Source: UBA3775 sp964572955 | Lineage (GTDB): Bacteria; Bacillota; Clostridia; Lachnospirales; Lachnospiraceae | NCBI GenBank assembly: GCA_964572955.1 | Contig: CAZNGY010000038.1 | Coordinates: 1 to 16,700, forward strand | Length of the DNA stretch: 16,700 nucleotides | Direction of reading: 5' to 3' | Shown: in pieces, positions 1 through 7,995 of the stretch | Layout of the letters: the number at the start of each line of letters is the position of its first letter | Numbering within the stretch: the stretch's first letter is position 1 | Notes under the pieces: generated by a model | Told to the model about the DNA's origin: nothing | What the model saw: only the letters and a program-made list of their open reading frames with translations | The model's database searches: none | Made by a program: the position numbers and the translations under genes

Positions 1-284
1 ACCATGCTGATGAAGTATTTACGAGTTGGGGAAAAGAAACACCTAAGAAGTATTCCAGGGAAAAACTTGATGATATTCTTGAAGAACTTTCCGAATGTGA
101 TGATTACGGCTTTATACTTCGAGCAAAGGGATTTGTTCCGACAGAGGAAGGAACATGGCTTTATTTTGACCTTACACCTGGCGAATATGAAATTAGAGAT
201 GGGAAGCCGGATGTTACAGGAAGGATTTGTGTAATCGGAAGTAAAATAAAAGAGGATAAGCTTTCAGAGCTTTTTGAGTTATAA
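1..284 (+). CDS. CobW/COG0523-type GTPase, C-terminal part (5' truncated)
   Basis: This is the 3' end of a gene whose start lies outside the window; complete codons begin at position 3 and the TAA stop is at 282-284. The 93 visible residues contain ADEVFTSWGKETP followed by a lysine/arginine-rich helix, then GTWLYFDLTPGEYEIRDG and GRICVIGSKI. This is the pattern of the CobW C-terminal domain that follows the GTPase domain in COG0523 proteins. Known members are metal-dependent GTPases that help insert or traffic zinc, cobalt or iron in the cytoplasm. The GTPase half is not visible, so metal preference cannot be judged. A second COG0523-like gene starts 38 bp downstream on the same strand behind a clear ribosome site, so the two are probably co-transcribed. 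Confidence 0.82.
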   Translation, partial: HADEVFTSWGKETPKKYSREKLDDILEELSECDDYGFILRAKGFVPTEEGTWLYFDLTPGEYEIRDGKPDVTGRICVIGSKIKEDKLSELFEL

Positions 285-322
285 CACTGGGACATGGGTT
301 TGTCCGATGATTAGGAGGAAAA

Positions 323-1273
323 ATGGAAACGCCGGTATTTTTAATTAATGGTTTCCTTGAAAGCGGAAAAACAACATTTATTGCAGAAACAATGAAGGAT
401 CCTCAGTTCGCAAAAGCAGGAAATGTACTGATTCTGCTGTGTGAGGAAGGAGAAGAAGAACTGGATGAGGTAAGTCTTGCAAAAAAACATGTTTCAATAC
501 TTCCGGTTGAAGAACTATCACAGCTTACTCCTCAGTTTCTTAAGCAGGTTGATTCTTTCTACAAACCTGATATGGTTTTAGTGGAATATAATGGGATGTG
601 GAAGCCGGAAGAATTTTTTGATCTTGAATTTCCGGATAATTGGGCAATGGCTCAAACCGTTACATTGATAGATGCAGAGACATATCAGAATTTTTACAAT
701 AACATGAGATCCTTCTTTGCTGAAAACGTTAAATACAGCGACGTCATAATTGTAAACAGAGTAGATGAGAATACGGATAAGCTTAAGATAAGAAGATCGA
801 TAAAGCCGCTCAACAGACAGGCACAGATTATTTATGAAACAGCTGAAGGTGTTGATGATTCGGAAATTGATGAAGAACTGCCTTTTGATGTTAATGCCGA
901 TGTAATTGTAATAGAAGATGACGATTTTGGACTCTGGTATATGGATGCAATGGATAATCCGTCTAAATATAACGGGAAAAGGGTCAGATTTAATGGTATG
1001 GTATTTTATAATGATAAACTTCCTAAAGGATGCTTTATTCCGGGAAGAATGGCAATGAACTGCTGTGCAGAGGATCTTGCATTTATAGGTTTTATGAGTA
1101 AGCCTCCGAAAGGAAAAAAACTTTCGGATTATCTTAACAGAGGATGGTATACGGTAGAAGCCGATATAAAGATTGAGTTTGTAAGACAGTATCGCGGAAA
1201 GGGACCGGTTTTATACTGTACTGAAATGAATCCTTCACATGAACCGGAAGAAAAAATAGTATATTTTACCTAA
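323..1273 (+). CDS. COG0523-like GTPase fused to a DUF1980 (YcgQ/TIGR03943-type) C-terminal domain
   Basis: The protein has 316 residues and starts with ATG behind TAGGAGGAAAA. Residues 1-175 look like a COG0523 P-loop GTPase: Walker A GFLESGKT at 11-17, a VEYNG strand near 87-91 where the family usually has VETSG, and NRVD at 145-148 in place of NKxD. The CxCC metal-binding motif typical of COG0523 is absent. From about residue 200 the CobW C-terminal domain is replaced by a segment resembling DUF1980: YNGKRVRFNGMVF, then a proline/glycine stretch, NCCAED with paired cysteines at 247-248, and RGWYTVEADI. DUF1980 is normally the second half of YcgQ-like proteins, partners of YcgR/DUF318 permeases linked to metal homeostasis. 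A role in metal handling is therefore inferred, not shown. The gene lies 38 bp after another COG0523 gene and 10 bp before an esterase gene. Confidence 0.7.
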   Translation: METPVFLINGFLESGKTTFIAETMKDPQFAKAGNVLILLCEEGEEELDEVSLAKKHVSILPVEELSQLTPQFLKQVDSFYKPDMVLVEYNGMWKPEEFFDLEFPDNWAMAQTVTLIDAETYQNFYNNMRSFFAENVKYSDVIIVNRVDENTDKLKIRRSIKPLNRQAQIIYETAEGVDDSEIDEELPFDVNADVIVIEDDDFGLWYMDAMDNPSKYNGKRVRFNGMVFYNDKLPKGCFIPGRMAMNCCAEDLAFIGFMSKPPKGKKLSDYLNRGWYTVEADIKIEFVRQYRGKGPVLYCTEMNPSHEPEEKIVYFT

Positions 1274-1283
1274 GGAGAAGTTT

Positions 1284-2432
1284 ATGGAAAAACATTCATT
1301 AAGGGAATTGTGTGGAAGCGGAAAGGCTTTGATACATGGAAGAACAGCTCCTATCGTAAACAATAATAGGGTTGGAGAAGAAGTAAAAGACGGGTCGGTT
1401 GTGTTGTTCTGGACCGGTTCTGCAATGGAATTTAATGTGACAGGTTCCATGTTTGATGTGGAAGTATATACGGATTATGACTGCTATGAACAGTGGTGTT
1501 CAGTATATGTTAATGGAGCATTTATTCAGAGAATAATGCTGCCAAAAGGAAACAGCGTTATACATTGTTACAGAAACATGAATCCGGAACTTGTAAAAAA
1601 TGTAAGGATAATTAAAGAAGTTCAGGCAATGAGCGGTGATAAATCAGCTGTTTTTCTTGGAGTTTCAGCGGAAACGGATGGGATTTTTAATCCGGTTTAT
1701 GAAAGGGAATTGAAACTGGAATTTATTGGAGACAGTATAACCTCCGGTGAGGGTACGGTAGGTGCAAAACCTGAGTTGGATTGGATATCAATGTTCTTTG
1801 GAGCTTCATTCAGTTATTCATATATAACAGCAGAGGCTTTAAATGCCGATTACAGGGTAGTCTCACAGTCCGGATGGGGATTGTTGTGCGGATATGATGC
1901 AAACCCTTATAGCAGCCTTACGGAGCATTATACCAAGGTATGCAGTCTTATGGATGGTGACAAGCAGAAGGCTTGTGGATCAATGATGGAAAATGATTTT
2001 TCGGCATGGCAGCCTGATGTTGTTGTGCTTAATTTGGGGACAAATGATTATAGTGCATTCAGTTCACCCGCATGGAAAGGTGAAAATGGAGAAACTTTTG
2101 AATTGAGGATGGAAGATGACGGAAGTTTTAATCCGGAAGATGCAAAGCTTTGGATATCAGCAGCTGTAAGATTTTTGTACATATTAAGAAATAACAATCC
2201 AAAAGCTCACATTGTTTGGGTATGCGGTATGCTTGGACACGGGATAGAACCGTTGGTGCTTGAGAGTATTGAGCAGTTTAAAGAATTATCAGGAGATGAG
2301 AAGACTGCATTTATACAGGTTCCGGAGACCAATGATGACACGGTAGGTTCAAGATTACATCCCGGAATAAAAGAACACAGAATTGCATCAGACTTGGTTA
2401 TTAAATATATAAAAGAGAATGTTAAAAGATAA
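1284..2432 (+). CDS. SGNH/GDSL esterase, carbohydrate esterase family 2-like
   Basis: The protein has 382 residues, ATG start, with AAGGAG 8 nt upstream. Residues about 35-130 look like the beta-rich N-terminal domain of CE2 esterases. The SGNH hydrolase follows: block I EFIGDSITSGEG with nucleophile Ser151, block II SGWG near 196-199, block III LGTND with Asn254, and block V SRLHPG with His359. The usual DxxH aspartate is replaced by Ser356, which fits the Ser-His dyads described for some CE2 enzymes. Family members deacetylate sugars on xylan or glucomannan. No signal peptide is visible, so the enzyme is probably cytoplasmic and may act on imported acetylated oligosaccharides. It is the last gene before a strong terminator and is likely co-transcribed with the COG0523-like genes, though no functional link is evident. 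Confidence 0.82.
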   Translation: MEKHSLRELCGSGKALIHGRTAPIVNNNRVGEEVKDGSVVLFWTGSAMEFNVTGSMFDVEVYTDYDCYEQWCSVYVNGAFIQRIMLPKGNSVIHCYRNMNPELVKNVRIIKEVQAMSGDKSAVFLGVSAETDGIFNPVYERELKLEFIGDSITSGEGTVGAKPELDWISMFFGASFSYSYITAEALNADYRVVSQSGWGLLCGYDANPYSSLTEHYTKVCSLMDGDKQKACGSMMENDFSAWQPDVVVLNLGTNDYSAFSSPAWKGENGETFELRMEDDGSFNPEDAKLWISAAVRFLYILRNNNPKAHIVWVCGMLGHGIEPLVLESIEQFKELSGDEKTAFIQVPETNDDTVGSRLHPGIKEHRIASDLVIKYIKENVKR

Positions 2433-2470
2433 AAAAAATCTGCAATCGAAAGTGATTGCAGATTTTTTTT
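2433..2470 (+). terminator. Rho-independent terminator after the esterase gene
   Basis: The arm AAAAAATCTGCAATC (2433-2447) pairs perfectly with GATTGCAGATTTTTT (2454-2468) across a 6-nt loop. A T-run follows directly, and the hairpin begins at the base after the esterase stop codon. The A-run on the left arm means it could also act on the minus strand. Confidence 0.88.
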
Positions 2471-2513
2471 ACTATACAGTAAAGTTTTAAACTCACGAAG
2501 CAGAAACAGTCAG

Positions 2514-2553
2514 TAAAATATTAGAGCGGCATATATGCCGCTCTAATATTTTA
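2514..2553 (-). terminator. 40-bp perfect palindrome, terminator of the ABC exporter operon
   Basis: Positions 2514-2553 form a perfect 20+20 palindrome with a GC core (AGAGCGGCAT / ATGCCGCTCT) flanked by A/T arms. Its right end is the TAA stop codon of the second ABC gene. On the minus strand it gives a strong hairpin ending in a T-rich stretch. Being symmetric, it can also serve the plus strand as backup for the terminator 45 bp away. The two convergent transcription units are thus doubly insulated. Confidence 0.8.
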
Positions 2554-4512
2554 TTCCAATTCAAATGCACCGGTATATAATTGGTAATATGTTCCTTTGG
2601 CATTTATAAGTTCATCATGTGTTCCGCGTTCAATTATACGGCCGTGGTCAAGAACCATAATTGCGTCAGAGTTTTTTACAGTTGAAAGACGGTGAGCAAT
2701 CACAAAAACAGTACGGTTTTTCATAAGTGCGTCCATTCCTTTTGAAACAAGTTCCTCTGTTCTGGTATCGATAGATGAGGTTGCTTCATCGAGAATCATT
2801 ACAGGAGGATCTGCAACGGCAGCTCGTGCAATGCTTATAAGCTGTCTTTGACCTTGTGAAAGATTTGCACCGTTTGATGTAAGTAGTGTGTTGTATCCAT
2901 TTGGAAGTCTGGTTATGAAGTCATGTGCATTTGCAAGTTTTGCAGCTGCAATACATTCTTCATCACTTGCATCAAGTTTACCGTATCGTATATTGTCCAT
3001 AACGGTTCCTGTAAATAGGTTAACATCCTGAAGTACAATACCAAGGCTTCGTCTAAGATCCGCTTTGCGTATTTTGTTTATATTTATATTGTCATATCTT
3101 ATTTTGCCGTCCGCAATATCATAGAAACGATTTATAAGATTGGTAATAGTTGTTTTTCCGGCTCCGGTAGCACCAACAAATGCGACTTTCTGACCGGGTT
3201 TTGCATAAAGAGTAACATTGTGAAGTACGGGTTTGCCGGGTTCATATTCAAAATCCACATCGAAAAAACGTACATCGCCGGTGAGTTTAGTATATGTTAC
3301 TGTACCATCCGACTGATGAGGATGTTTCCACGCCCAAATACCGGTATGTTCACTGCATTCTGTAATTACGCCATCTTTTTCACGACAGTTTACAAGTGTA
3401 ACATATCCTTCATCAGTTTCAGGCTTTTGATCAGTAAGAGCAAGTATACGTTCTGTTCCGGCAAGAGCCATGGCAACAGAGTTTATTTGATGCGAAATTT
3501 GATTGATTGAGCCGGTGAACTGTTTTGTCATACCAAGATACGATGCAACGACAGGAATGGTAAGAGAGGCACTGACGACATTTCCTGATATAATGTTTTG
3601 TATGGATATATTAGGGATTTTGAATCCGGAACATATTAAGAAGCCGCCGGCAAATGCTGTAAGCACATACAGAATATTTCCGATGTTATTCATTATAGGT
3701 CCGAAAATATTTCCGTATCGGTTTGCAAGTTCAATGTCCCTAAAGAGATTGTCATTAAGTTCATTGAAATCATTTTTTGAATCGTCTTCATGATTGAATA
3801 CTTTTACTACTTTTTGACCATTCATCATTTCTTCAACAAATCCCTCAACCTTACCGATTGATTCCTGTTGTTTGATGAAATACTTTGCTGATTTACCGCC
3901 GATTGATTTTGTTACTTTTGTCATTAAGAAAATTCCAATGAAAATTATAATCATTAAATCAATGCTGTAATAAAGCATTACGGAAATAAGAGCGATTACG
4001 GTAAGCAGAACTGAAAAGAATTGAGGAAGACCTTGTGATACAAGCTGGCGGAGAGTATCAACGTCATTAGTATAATGGCTCATTATATCGCCATGGGTAT
4101 TGGTATCAAAATATCTTACTGGAAGGTTCTGCATGGAATTGAACATTCTTGTTCTGGTATTGTGAAGGAATCCTTGTGTGACACGGGCCATAACAAGTCC
4201 CTGAATGGTGACGGCAATTATACCAATGACAAAAAGTATTGCCATGGTGATGACTGCTGAAATGATTTGACGGCTTACGGAATCCCAGCCGTTTAAAAGT
4301 CCGTCTTCAATATATCGGGTAAGTTTCTCGATAAATACAGAAGGAAGAACACCGATTATAGCTGAAATTACGATGCATATTCCGGTTACGGTTAAAGCAA
4401 GCGGATAGTCCTTAAAGAGCATTTTAATAATTCTTCCAAGACTTTTCATATTTATTTTTTTACCGCCGGGTACATTTTTTCCCGGACCCGGTTTGATGTT
4501 ATTTGGAGCCAT
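2551..4512 (-). CDS. ABC exporter half-transporter with canonical ATP site (TM288/LmrD/YheH-like)
   Basis: I place the start at the ATG at 4512-4510 (653 residues), because GGGAGGTGA sits 7 nt upstream of it. An in-frame ATG at 4530 would overlap that ribosome site. The N-terminal half has about six membrane helices; the C-terminal half is an ABC ATPase. Approximate motif positions are Walker A GATGAGKT 447-454, signature LSQGQ 551-555, Walker B MILDEATSS with catalytic Glu near 576, and H-loop His near 607. The altered signature LSQGQ with intact Glu and His is the hallmark of the consensus half of heterodimeric exporters such as TM287/288. Residues about 365-410, between membrane domain and ATPase, hold an extra segment with GIWAWKHPH that ordinary exporters lack. 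The start overlaps the end of the partner gene by 14 bp, implying coupled translation. Substrate unknown; drugs, lipids or peptides are possible. Confidence 0.88.
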   Translation of the reverse strand: MAPNNIKPGPGKNVPGGKKINMKSLGRIIKMLFKDYPLALTVTGICIVISAIIGVLPSVFIEKLTRYIEDGLLNGWDSVSRQIISAVITMAILFVIGIIAVTIQGLVMARVTQGFLHNTRTRMFNSMQNLPVRYFDTNTHGDIMSHYTNDVDTLRQLVSQGLPQFFSVLLTVIALISVMLYYSIDLMIIIFIGIFLMTKVTKSIGGKSAKYFIKQQESIGKVEGFVEEMMNGQKVVKVFNHEDDSKNDFNELNDNLFRDIELANRYGNIFGPIMNNIGNILYVLTAFAGGFLICSGFKIPNISIQNIISGNVVSASLTIPVVASYLGMTKQFTGSINQISHQINSVAMALAGTERILALTDQKPETDEGYVTLVNCREKDGVITECSEHTGIWAWKHPHQSDGTVTYTKLTGDVRFFDVDFEYEPGKPVLHNVTLYAKPGQKVAFVGATGAGKTTITNLINRFYDIADGKIRYDNININKIRKADLRRSLGIVLQDVNLFTGTVMDNIRYGKLDASDEECIAAAKLANAHDFITRLPNGYNTLLTSNGANLSQGQRQLISIARAAVADPPVMILDEATSSIDTRTEELVSKGMDALMKNRTVFVIAHRLSTVKNSDAIMVLDHGRIIERGTHDELINAKGTYYQLYTGAFELE

Positions 4513-6250
4513 TATCATCACCTCCCGCATTGTTCTGTGAATAATAAACTTCCCTGTAGATTTTATTGCTTTTTAAGAGCTCGTTATGTGTTCCGAATCC
4601 GTCGACTGTTCCGTTTTCAAGAACGATTATTTTATCAGCATCCAGTACGGAAGAAATTCTTTGGGCAATGATAAGTTTTGTTGTGTTAGGAATTTCTTCA
4701 GCAAGAGCCTTTCTGATAAGAGCATCAGTTTTTGTATCAACGGCAGAGGTTGAATCGTCAAGGATAAGTATCTTAGGTTTCTTTAGAAGAGCACGGGCAA
4801 TACAAAGACGCTGTTTCTGACCGCCTGAAACATTGGAGCCTCCCTGTTCGATATATGTATCATATCCGTCAGGAAAACCTTCAATAAATTCATGTGCCTG
4901 TGCAAGACGACAGATTCTTTTAAGCTCGGTATCGTCAGCATCTTTATTACCCCAACGCAGGTTTTCTTTTATTGTTCCGGAGAAAAGAATGTTTTTCTGA
5001 AGAACAACAGAAACCTGATCTCTGAGAACTTTCATATCATAATCACGAACATTGATTCCTCCTACATATACAGAGCCTTCGGTGGTATCATACAATCTTG
5101 ATATGAGCTGTATCAGTGTTGATTTACTGGATCCGGTTCCGCCAATAATACCGATTGTTTCGCCTGATTTGATGTCAATGTTAATATCTTTAAGTGCCAT
5201 TTTTTCAGCATTTTCTGAGTACTTGAAACTTACGTTTTCAAATTTTATGCTGCCATCTGGAACTTCCGTTACAGGGGATTCGGAATTATGTATTGTTGGG
5301 GTTTCGTTAAGAACTTCCATTATTCTGTTGGCAGATTCACCGGCAAGGGTAACCATTACAAATATCATTGAAAGCATCATGAGACTTGACATAATCTGCA
5401 TGGAGTAAGTGATAAGGCTTGTGAGGTTGCCCACTCCCATAGTTATGGCATTACTGCTTATTATTATTTTGGAAGATAGGAATGAGATAAGAATTAAGGA
5501 AACGTAAATGCAGAAATTCATTATTGGGGAATTGAATGCAAGAATGGTTTCGGCTTTACAGAAGTCATTGCGTACTTCGGCAGAGGCTTTCCCAAATTTC
5601 TCTTTTTCATATTCTTCACGAACAAAGCTTTTAACGACTCTCATTCCTTTTATGTTCTCCTGAACGGAGTTGTTGAGTGCATCGTATTTTTTAAAAATCT
5701 TTTTAAATACAGGCATTGAAAGCTTTATAATTGTAAAAAGAGCACAACCGAGAACCGGTATAACTGCAACAAATATCCATGCAATGCTGCCACCGATTTT
5801 TATTGCCATTATAAATGCAACTATAAGCATGAGAGGGGCACGCACGGCTGTTCTTATTATCATCATAAAGGCATTTTGTACGTTTGATATGTCAGTGGTA
5901 AGTCTTGTGACAAGTGATGATGTTGAAAATCTGTCAATATTTGTGAATGAAAAGTCCTGTACCCGGTAGAAAAGTTCTTTGCGAAGGTTTTTTGCAAAGC
6001 CGGCTGAAGCGGTGGCGCAGAACCATCCGGAAAGGATGCCGAAAGTCAGCGAAAGCATTGCCATAATTAAAAGAAGCAAACCATATTTTAGTATGGTAGT
6101 CATGTTACATCCCTGTTGGATGGAATTGATGAGGGAAGCGGTATAGACAGGAATAATACATTCGCAGCAGACTTCACCAACCATCATTATCGGAGTGAGA
6201 ATGGTACTTTTTTTATACTCACCCAGAACAGATAAAAATCTTTTTATCAT
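4499..6250 (-). CDS. ABC exporter half-transporter with degenerate ATP site (TM287/LmrC/YheI-like)
   Basis: The protein has 583 residues; the ATG at 6250 follows AAGGAGGTAAAC on the minus strand. The membrane domain occupies residues about 15-300 and the ATPase domain about 335-570. The ATP site is degenerate in several places: the P-loop reads GGTGSSKST, with Ser375 where an invariant glycine is expected; Walker B reads ILILDDSTS, with Asp499 in place of the catalytic Glu; and the H-loop reads IIAQRIS, with Gln530 in place of His. The signature VSGGQ (474-478) is canonical, so it can complete the active site of the partner. This asymmetry is known for heterodimeric type IV exporters. The gene is first in a two-gene operon with the canonical half, sharing a short overlap. 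No substrate can be read from the sequence. Confidence 0.88.
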   Translation of the reverse strand: MIKRFLSVLGEYKKSTILTPIMMVGEVCCECIIPVYTASLINSIQQGCNMTTILKYGLLLLIMAMLSLTFGILSGWFCATASAGFAKNLRKELFYRVQDFSFTNIDRFSTSSLVTRLTTDISNVQNAFMMIIRTAVRAPLMLIVAFIMAIKIGGSIAWIFVAVIPVLGCALFTIIKLSMPVFKKIFKKYDALNNSVQENIKGMRVVKSFVREEYEKEKFGKASAEVRNDFCKAETILAFNSPIMNFCIYVSLILISFLSSKIIISSNAITMGVGNLTSLITYSMQIMSSLMMLSMIFVMVTLAGESANRIMEVLNETPTIHNSESPVTEVPDGSIKFENVSFKYSENAEKMALKDINIDIKSGETIGIIGGTGSSKSTLIQLISRLYDTTEGSVYVGGINVRDYDMKVLRDQVSVVLQKNILFSGTIKENLRWGNKDADDTELKRICRLAQAHEFIEGFPDGYDTYIEQGGSNVSGGQKQRLCIARALLKKPKILILDDSTSAVDTKTDALIRKALAEEIPNTTKLIIAQRISSVLDADKIIVLENGTVDGFGTHNELLKSNKIYREVYYSQNNAGGDDNGSK

Positions 6251-6579
6251 GTTTACCTCCTTGATGTTTTATATTATGCAAGTTATATTTTGATCTGAAA
6301 AGAAAATAAATCAAATCAACCTTTATTATATATCATATTTACAAACCAAATTCAAGAAGCAGTTTAAACATACACATTTTTTTTAAAATTTCCATATTGC
6401 GATTACAGAAAAGTTATATTATCCTTTTTGATACAAGGTGAAAAAGTTTTGTACATAGGATATAAACTAAAAAGATTTGCATAGAATTATATTCTGAATC
6501 CGGTCCGGATTTATTTTAACCCGGCAAAATATCGGATTTGATGTGAGAAAATACTAAATCCGTGTTAATAAAGGTAAGG
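6251..6579. other. Divergent intergenic region with four AATCCG half-sites
   Basis: This AT-rich spacer separates the divergent ABC operon and the DUF3810 gene. It contains no plausible gene. AATCCGG-T-CCGGATT at 6497-6511 is a perfect inverted repeat. The same half-site returns as CGGATTT (6533-6539) and AAATCCG (6556-6562), which can also pair as a hairpin just before the ribosome site of the DUF3810 gene. An operator is a reasonable reading. I could not find a convincing plus-strand promoter. Confidence 0.5.
6325..6355 (-). promoter_or_regulatory. Possible promoter of the ABC exporter operon
   Basis: On the minus strand TTGAAT (6355-6350) and TATAAT (6330-6325) are separated by 19 bp, longer than the preferred 17. 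The -10 box is perfect and lies about 75 bp upstream of the start codon. The wide spacer makes this a tentative call. Confidence 0.35.
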
Positions 6580-7734
6580 ATGGAAACAGATGTGAATGTA
6601 TTAAAGAAGATAAAATTAAAAATCGGAATGTATTGGTGTTATATGTCAGCAGTTGTTTCACTGATTATTATTTTCAGCTTATTAACTCTGTCAGAGAGAT
6701 TCTGTGATTTTTATTCAGATACGGTTTATGTAATAATAGCAGATATAGGAGCACATATAACATCACCTATTCCTTTTCCTTTGGGTGAGGTACTTATGTA
6801 TATATTTGCAATACTGTCATTGGTATTTTTTATAGTGATATTAACACTGCCGTTTCTTGCAAAAAAAGGAAAGAGCAGAATCGCAATACCCGTCATAAAA
6901 GCATATGCAGCGGTTATGGCTTTCATATTACTTATATACATATTAAATTGGGTAATACCTTTTAGAAGTACATGTCTTATTGTAAAGGAAAACCCAAAAG
7001 GAAGCTATTCATTAGATGAACTTGAAAAGTTAAGGGAGTATGCAGTTAATGGCTTGAACAACGCAGCATTGAAGGCAGAAAGAAATGAAAACGGAGAACT
7101 TTCAGCAGACCCTGATTTTCAAGAAAGCGTTAAAGATGCAATGGTGGGGTTATCTGATGAATACGTAAGATTGAGGGGATACTATCCTGATGTTAAGGAA
7201 GCACTGTGTTCAGATTTTCTGTGGTGGATGGATATAGGAGGCTTTACTTATCCGTACACTATGGAGATTACATGCAACAGATATTGTTCGTATTTGTATA
7301 ATCCGGTGCTTTATGCACATGAACAGGCTCATCATAAGGGATACTATAAGGAAAACGAAGCAGAATTTTTAAGTATAATTGCATGTACGCAAAGTAACGA
7401 GGTGTTTTTAAATTATTCGGGGTGGCTAGAAATGTACGGCTATGTAAATAATGCATATATTTCCAATCTTTATCGGGTACTTACGAAAGAAGAGGCGGAA
7501 GCAAGATATAAAAATTCACTGTCCTTAAGCGATAAGGTGGTTCAGGATATAAAAAAAGCACGGGAAGACAGTGAAAAAAGATATGAAGAGCAGGTGAGCT
7601 CATTTGCAGAACAATATTTAAAAAGCATATCTGAAAAGTCTGCGGAAACCGGCTGGAATGTACAGGAAAATATTTTGGGGGAAATGTCGTATGACGGTGT
7701 TGTAAAGCTACTGCTTGATTATTATTTTGGTTGA
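6580..7734 (+). CDS. DUF3810 family membrane protein with HExxH zinc-protease motif
   Basis: I place the start at the ATG at 6580, which has AAAGG 5 nt upstream; an in-frame GTG at 6562 has no ribosome site. The product has 384 residues. Hydrophobic segments lie at about 18-39, 70-92 and 107-125, followed by a mostly polar C-terminal part. The motif AHEQAHHKGYYKENEAEF (HExxH at about 247-251, then a Glu-rich stretch) matches the gluzincin-like signature of DUF3810, in which the two histidines and a downstream Glu should bind zinc. The conserved stretch WWMDIGGFTYPYTMEITCN just upstream also fits the family. A proteolytic role at the membrane is inferred from the motif alone; family substrates are not known to me. 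The gene stands alone and has no clear terminator behind it. Confidence 0.78.
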   Translation: METDVNVLKKIKLKIGMYWCYMSAVVSLIIIFSLLTLSERFCDFYSDTVYVIIADIGAHITSPIPFPLGEVLMYIFAILSLVFFIVILTLPFLAKKGKSRIAIPVIKAYAAVMAFILLIYILNWVIPFRSTCLIVKENPKGSYSLDELEKLREYAVNGLNNAALKAERNENGELSADPDFQESVKDAMVGLSDEYVRLRGYYPDVKEALCSDFLWWMDIGGFTYPYTMEITCNRYCSYLYNPVLYAHEQAHHKGYYKENEAEFLSIIACTQSNEVFLNYSGWLEMYGYVNNAYISNLYRVLTKEEAEARYKNSLSLSDKVVQDIKKAREDSEKRYEEQVSSFAEQYLKSISEKSAETGWNVQENILGEMSYDGVVKLLLDYYFG

Positions 7735-7805
7735 GTGTGATGTAAAGAAGCTGAATCTGAGTTGAAAATATTTAAATAAAAATGCCAATATAAGAAAAAA
7801 AGTAC

Positions 7806-7834
7806 TTGACGCAAAAAGAATTGAATGATATATT
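7806..7834 (+). promoter_or_regulatory. Sigma-A-type promoter (TTGACG-17-TATATT)
   Basis: TTGACG at 7806-7811 and TATATT at 7829-7834 are separated by 17 bp, each one mismatch from consensus. Transcription should start near 7841, giving a leader of about 155 nt before the 80-residue membrane protein gene. Confidence 0.72.
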
Positions 7835-7853
7835 AAAGACAAACAAATGTTCG

Positions 7854-7898
7854 ATAAGAAATATATTGATTTAATGATTGATATATTTCTTATTTTTT
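7854..7898 (+). terminator. AT-rich hairpin with T-run in the leader: attenuator or end of a short RNA
   Basis: ATAAGAAATATAT (7854-7866) pairs perfectly with ATATATTTCTTAT (7881-7893) over a 14-nt loop, and a T-run follows (7893-7898). It begins only about 13 nt after the predicted transcription start and lies upstream of the coding gene. It could end a roughly 58-nt RNA or act as a conditional terminator. The stem has almost no GC, so its strength as a terminator is uncertain. Confidence 0.5.
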
Positions 7899-7950
7899 AA
7901 AAAATAAAGAACAAAAAATCGCATAAGTACAAAAAAACGGACACTCCATG

Positions 7951-7959
7951 TGCTAGAAT
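7951..7959 (+). promoter_or_regulatory. Possible extended -10 promoter (TGCTAGAAT)
   Basis: TGC followed by TAGAAT is an extended -10 element placed about 37 bp upstream of the ATG at 7996. No -35 box is recognisable. It would allow expression of the small protein independently of the upstream hairpin. Confidence 0.35.
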
Positions 7960-7995
7960 GCTGACAAATGATAAATAAAGAAAAGGAGAAATACC

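Noticed and set aside
4..234. 76-codon plus-strand frame at the window start
   Set aside because: It overlaps in another frame the recognisable CobW C-terminal sequence that ends at 284, and it has no ribosome site.
6562..6579. GTG start for the DUF3810 protein
   Set aside because: It has no ribosome site and lies inside the AAATCCG half-site; ATG 6580 with AAAGG upstream is better.
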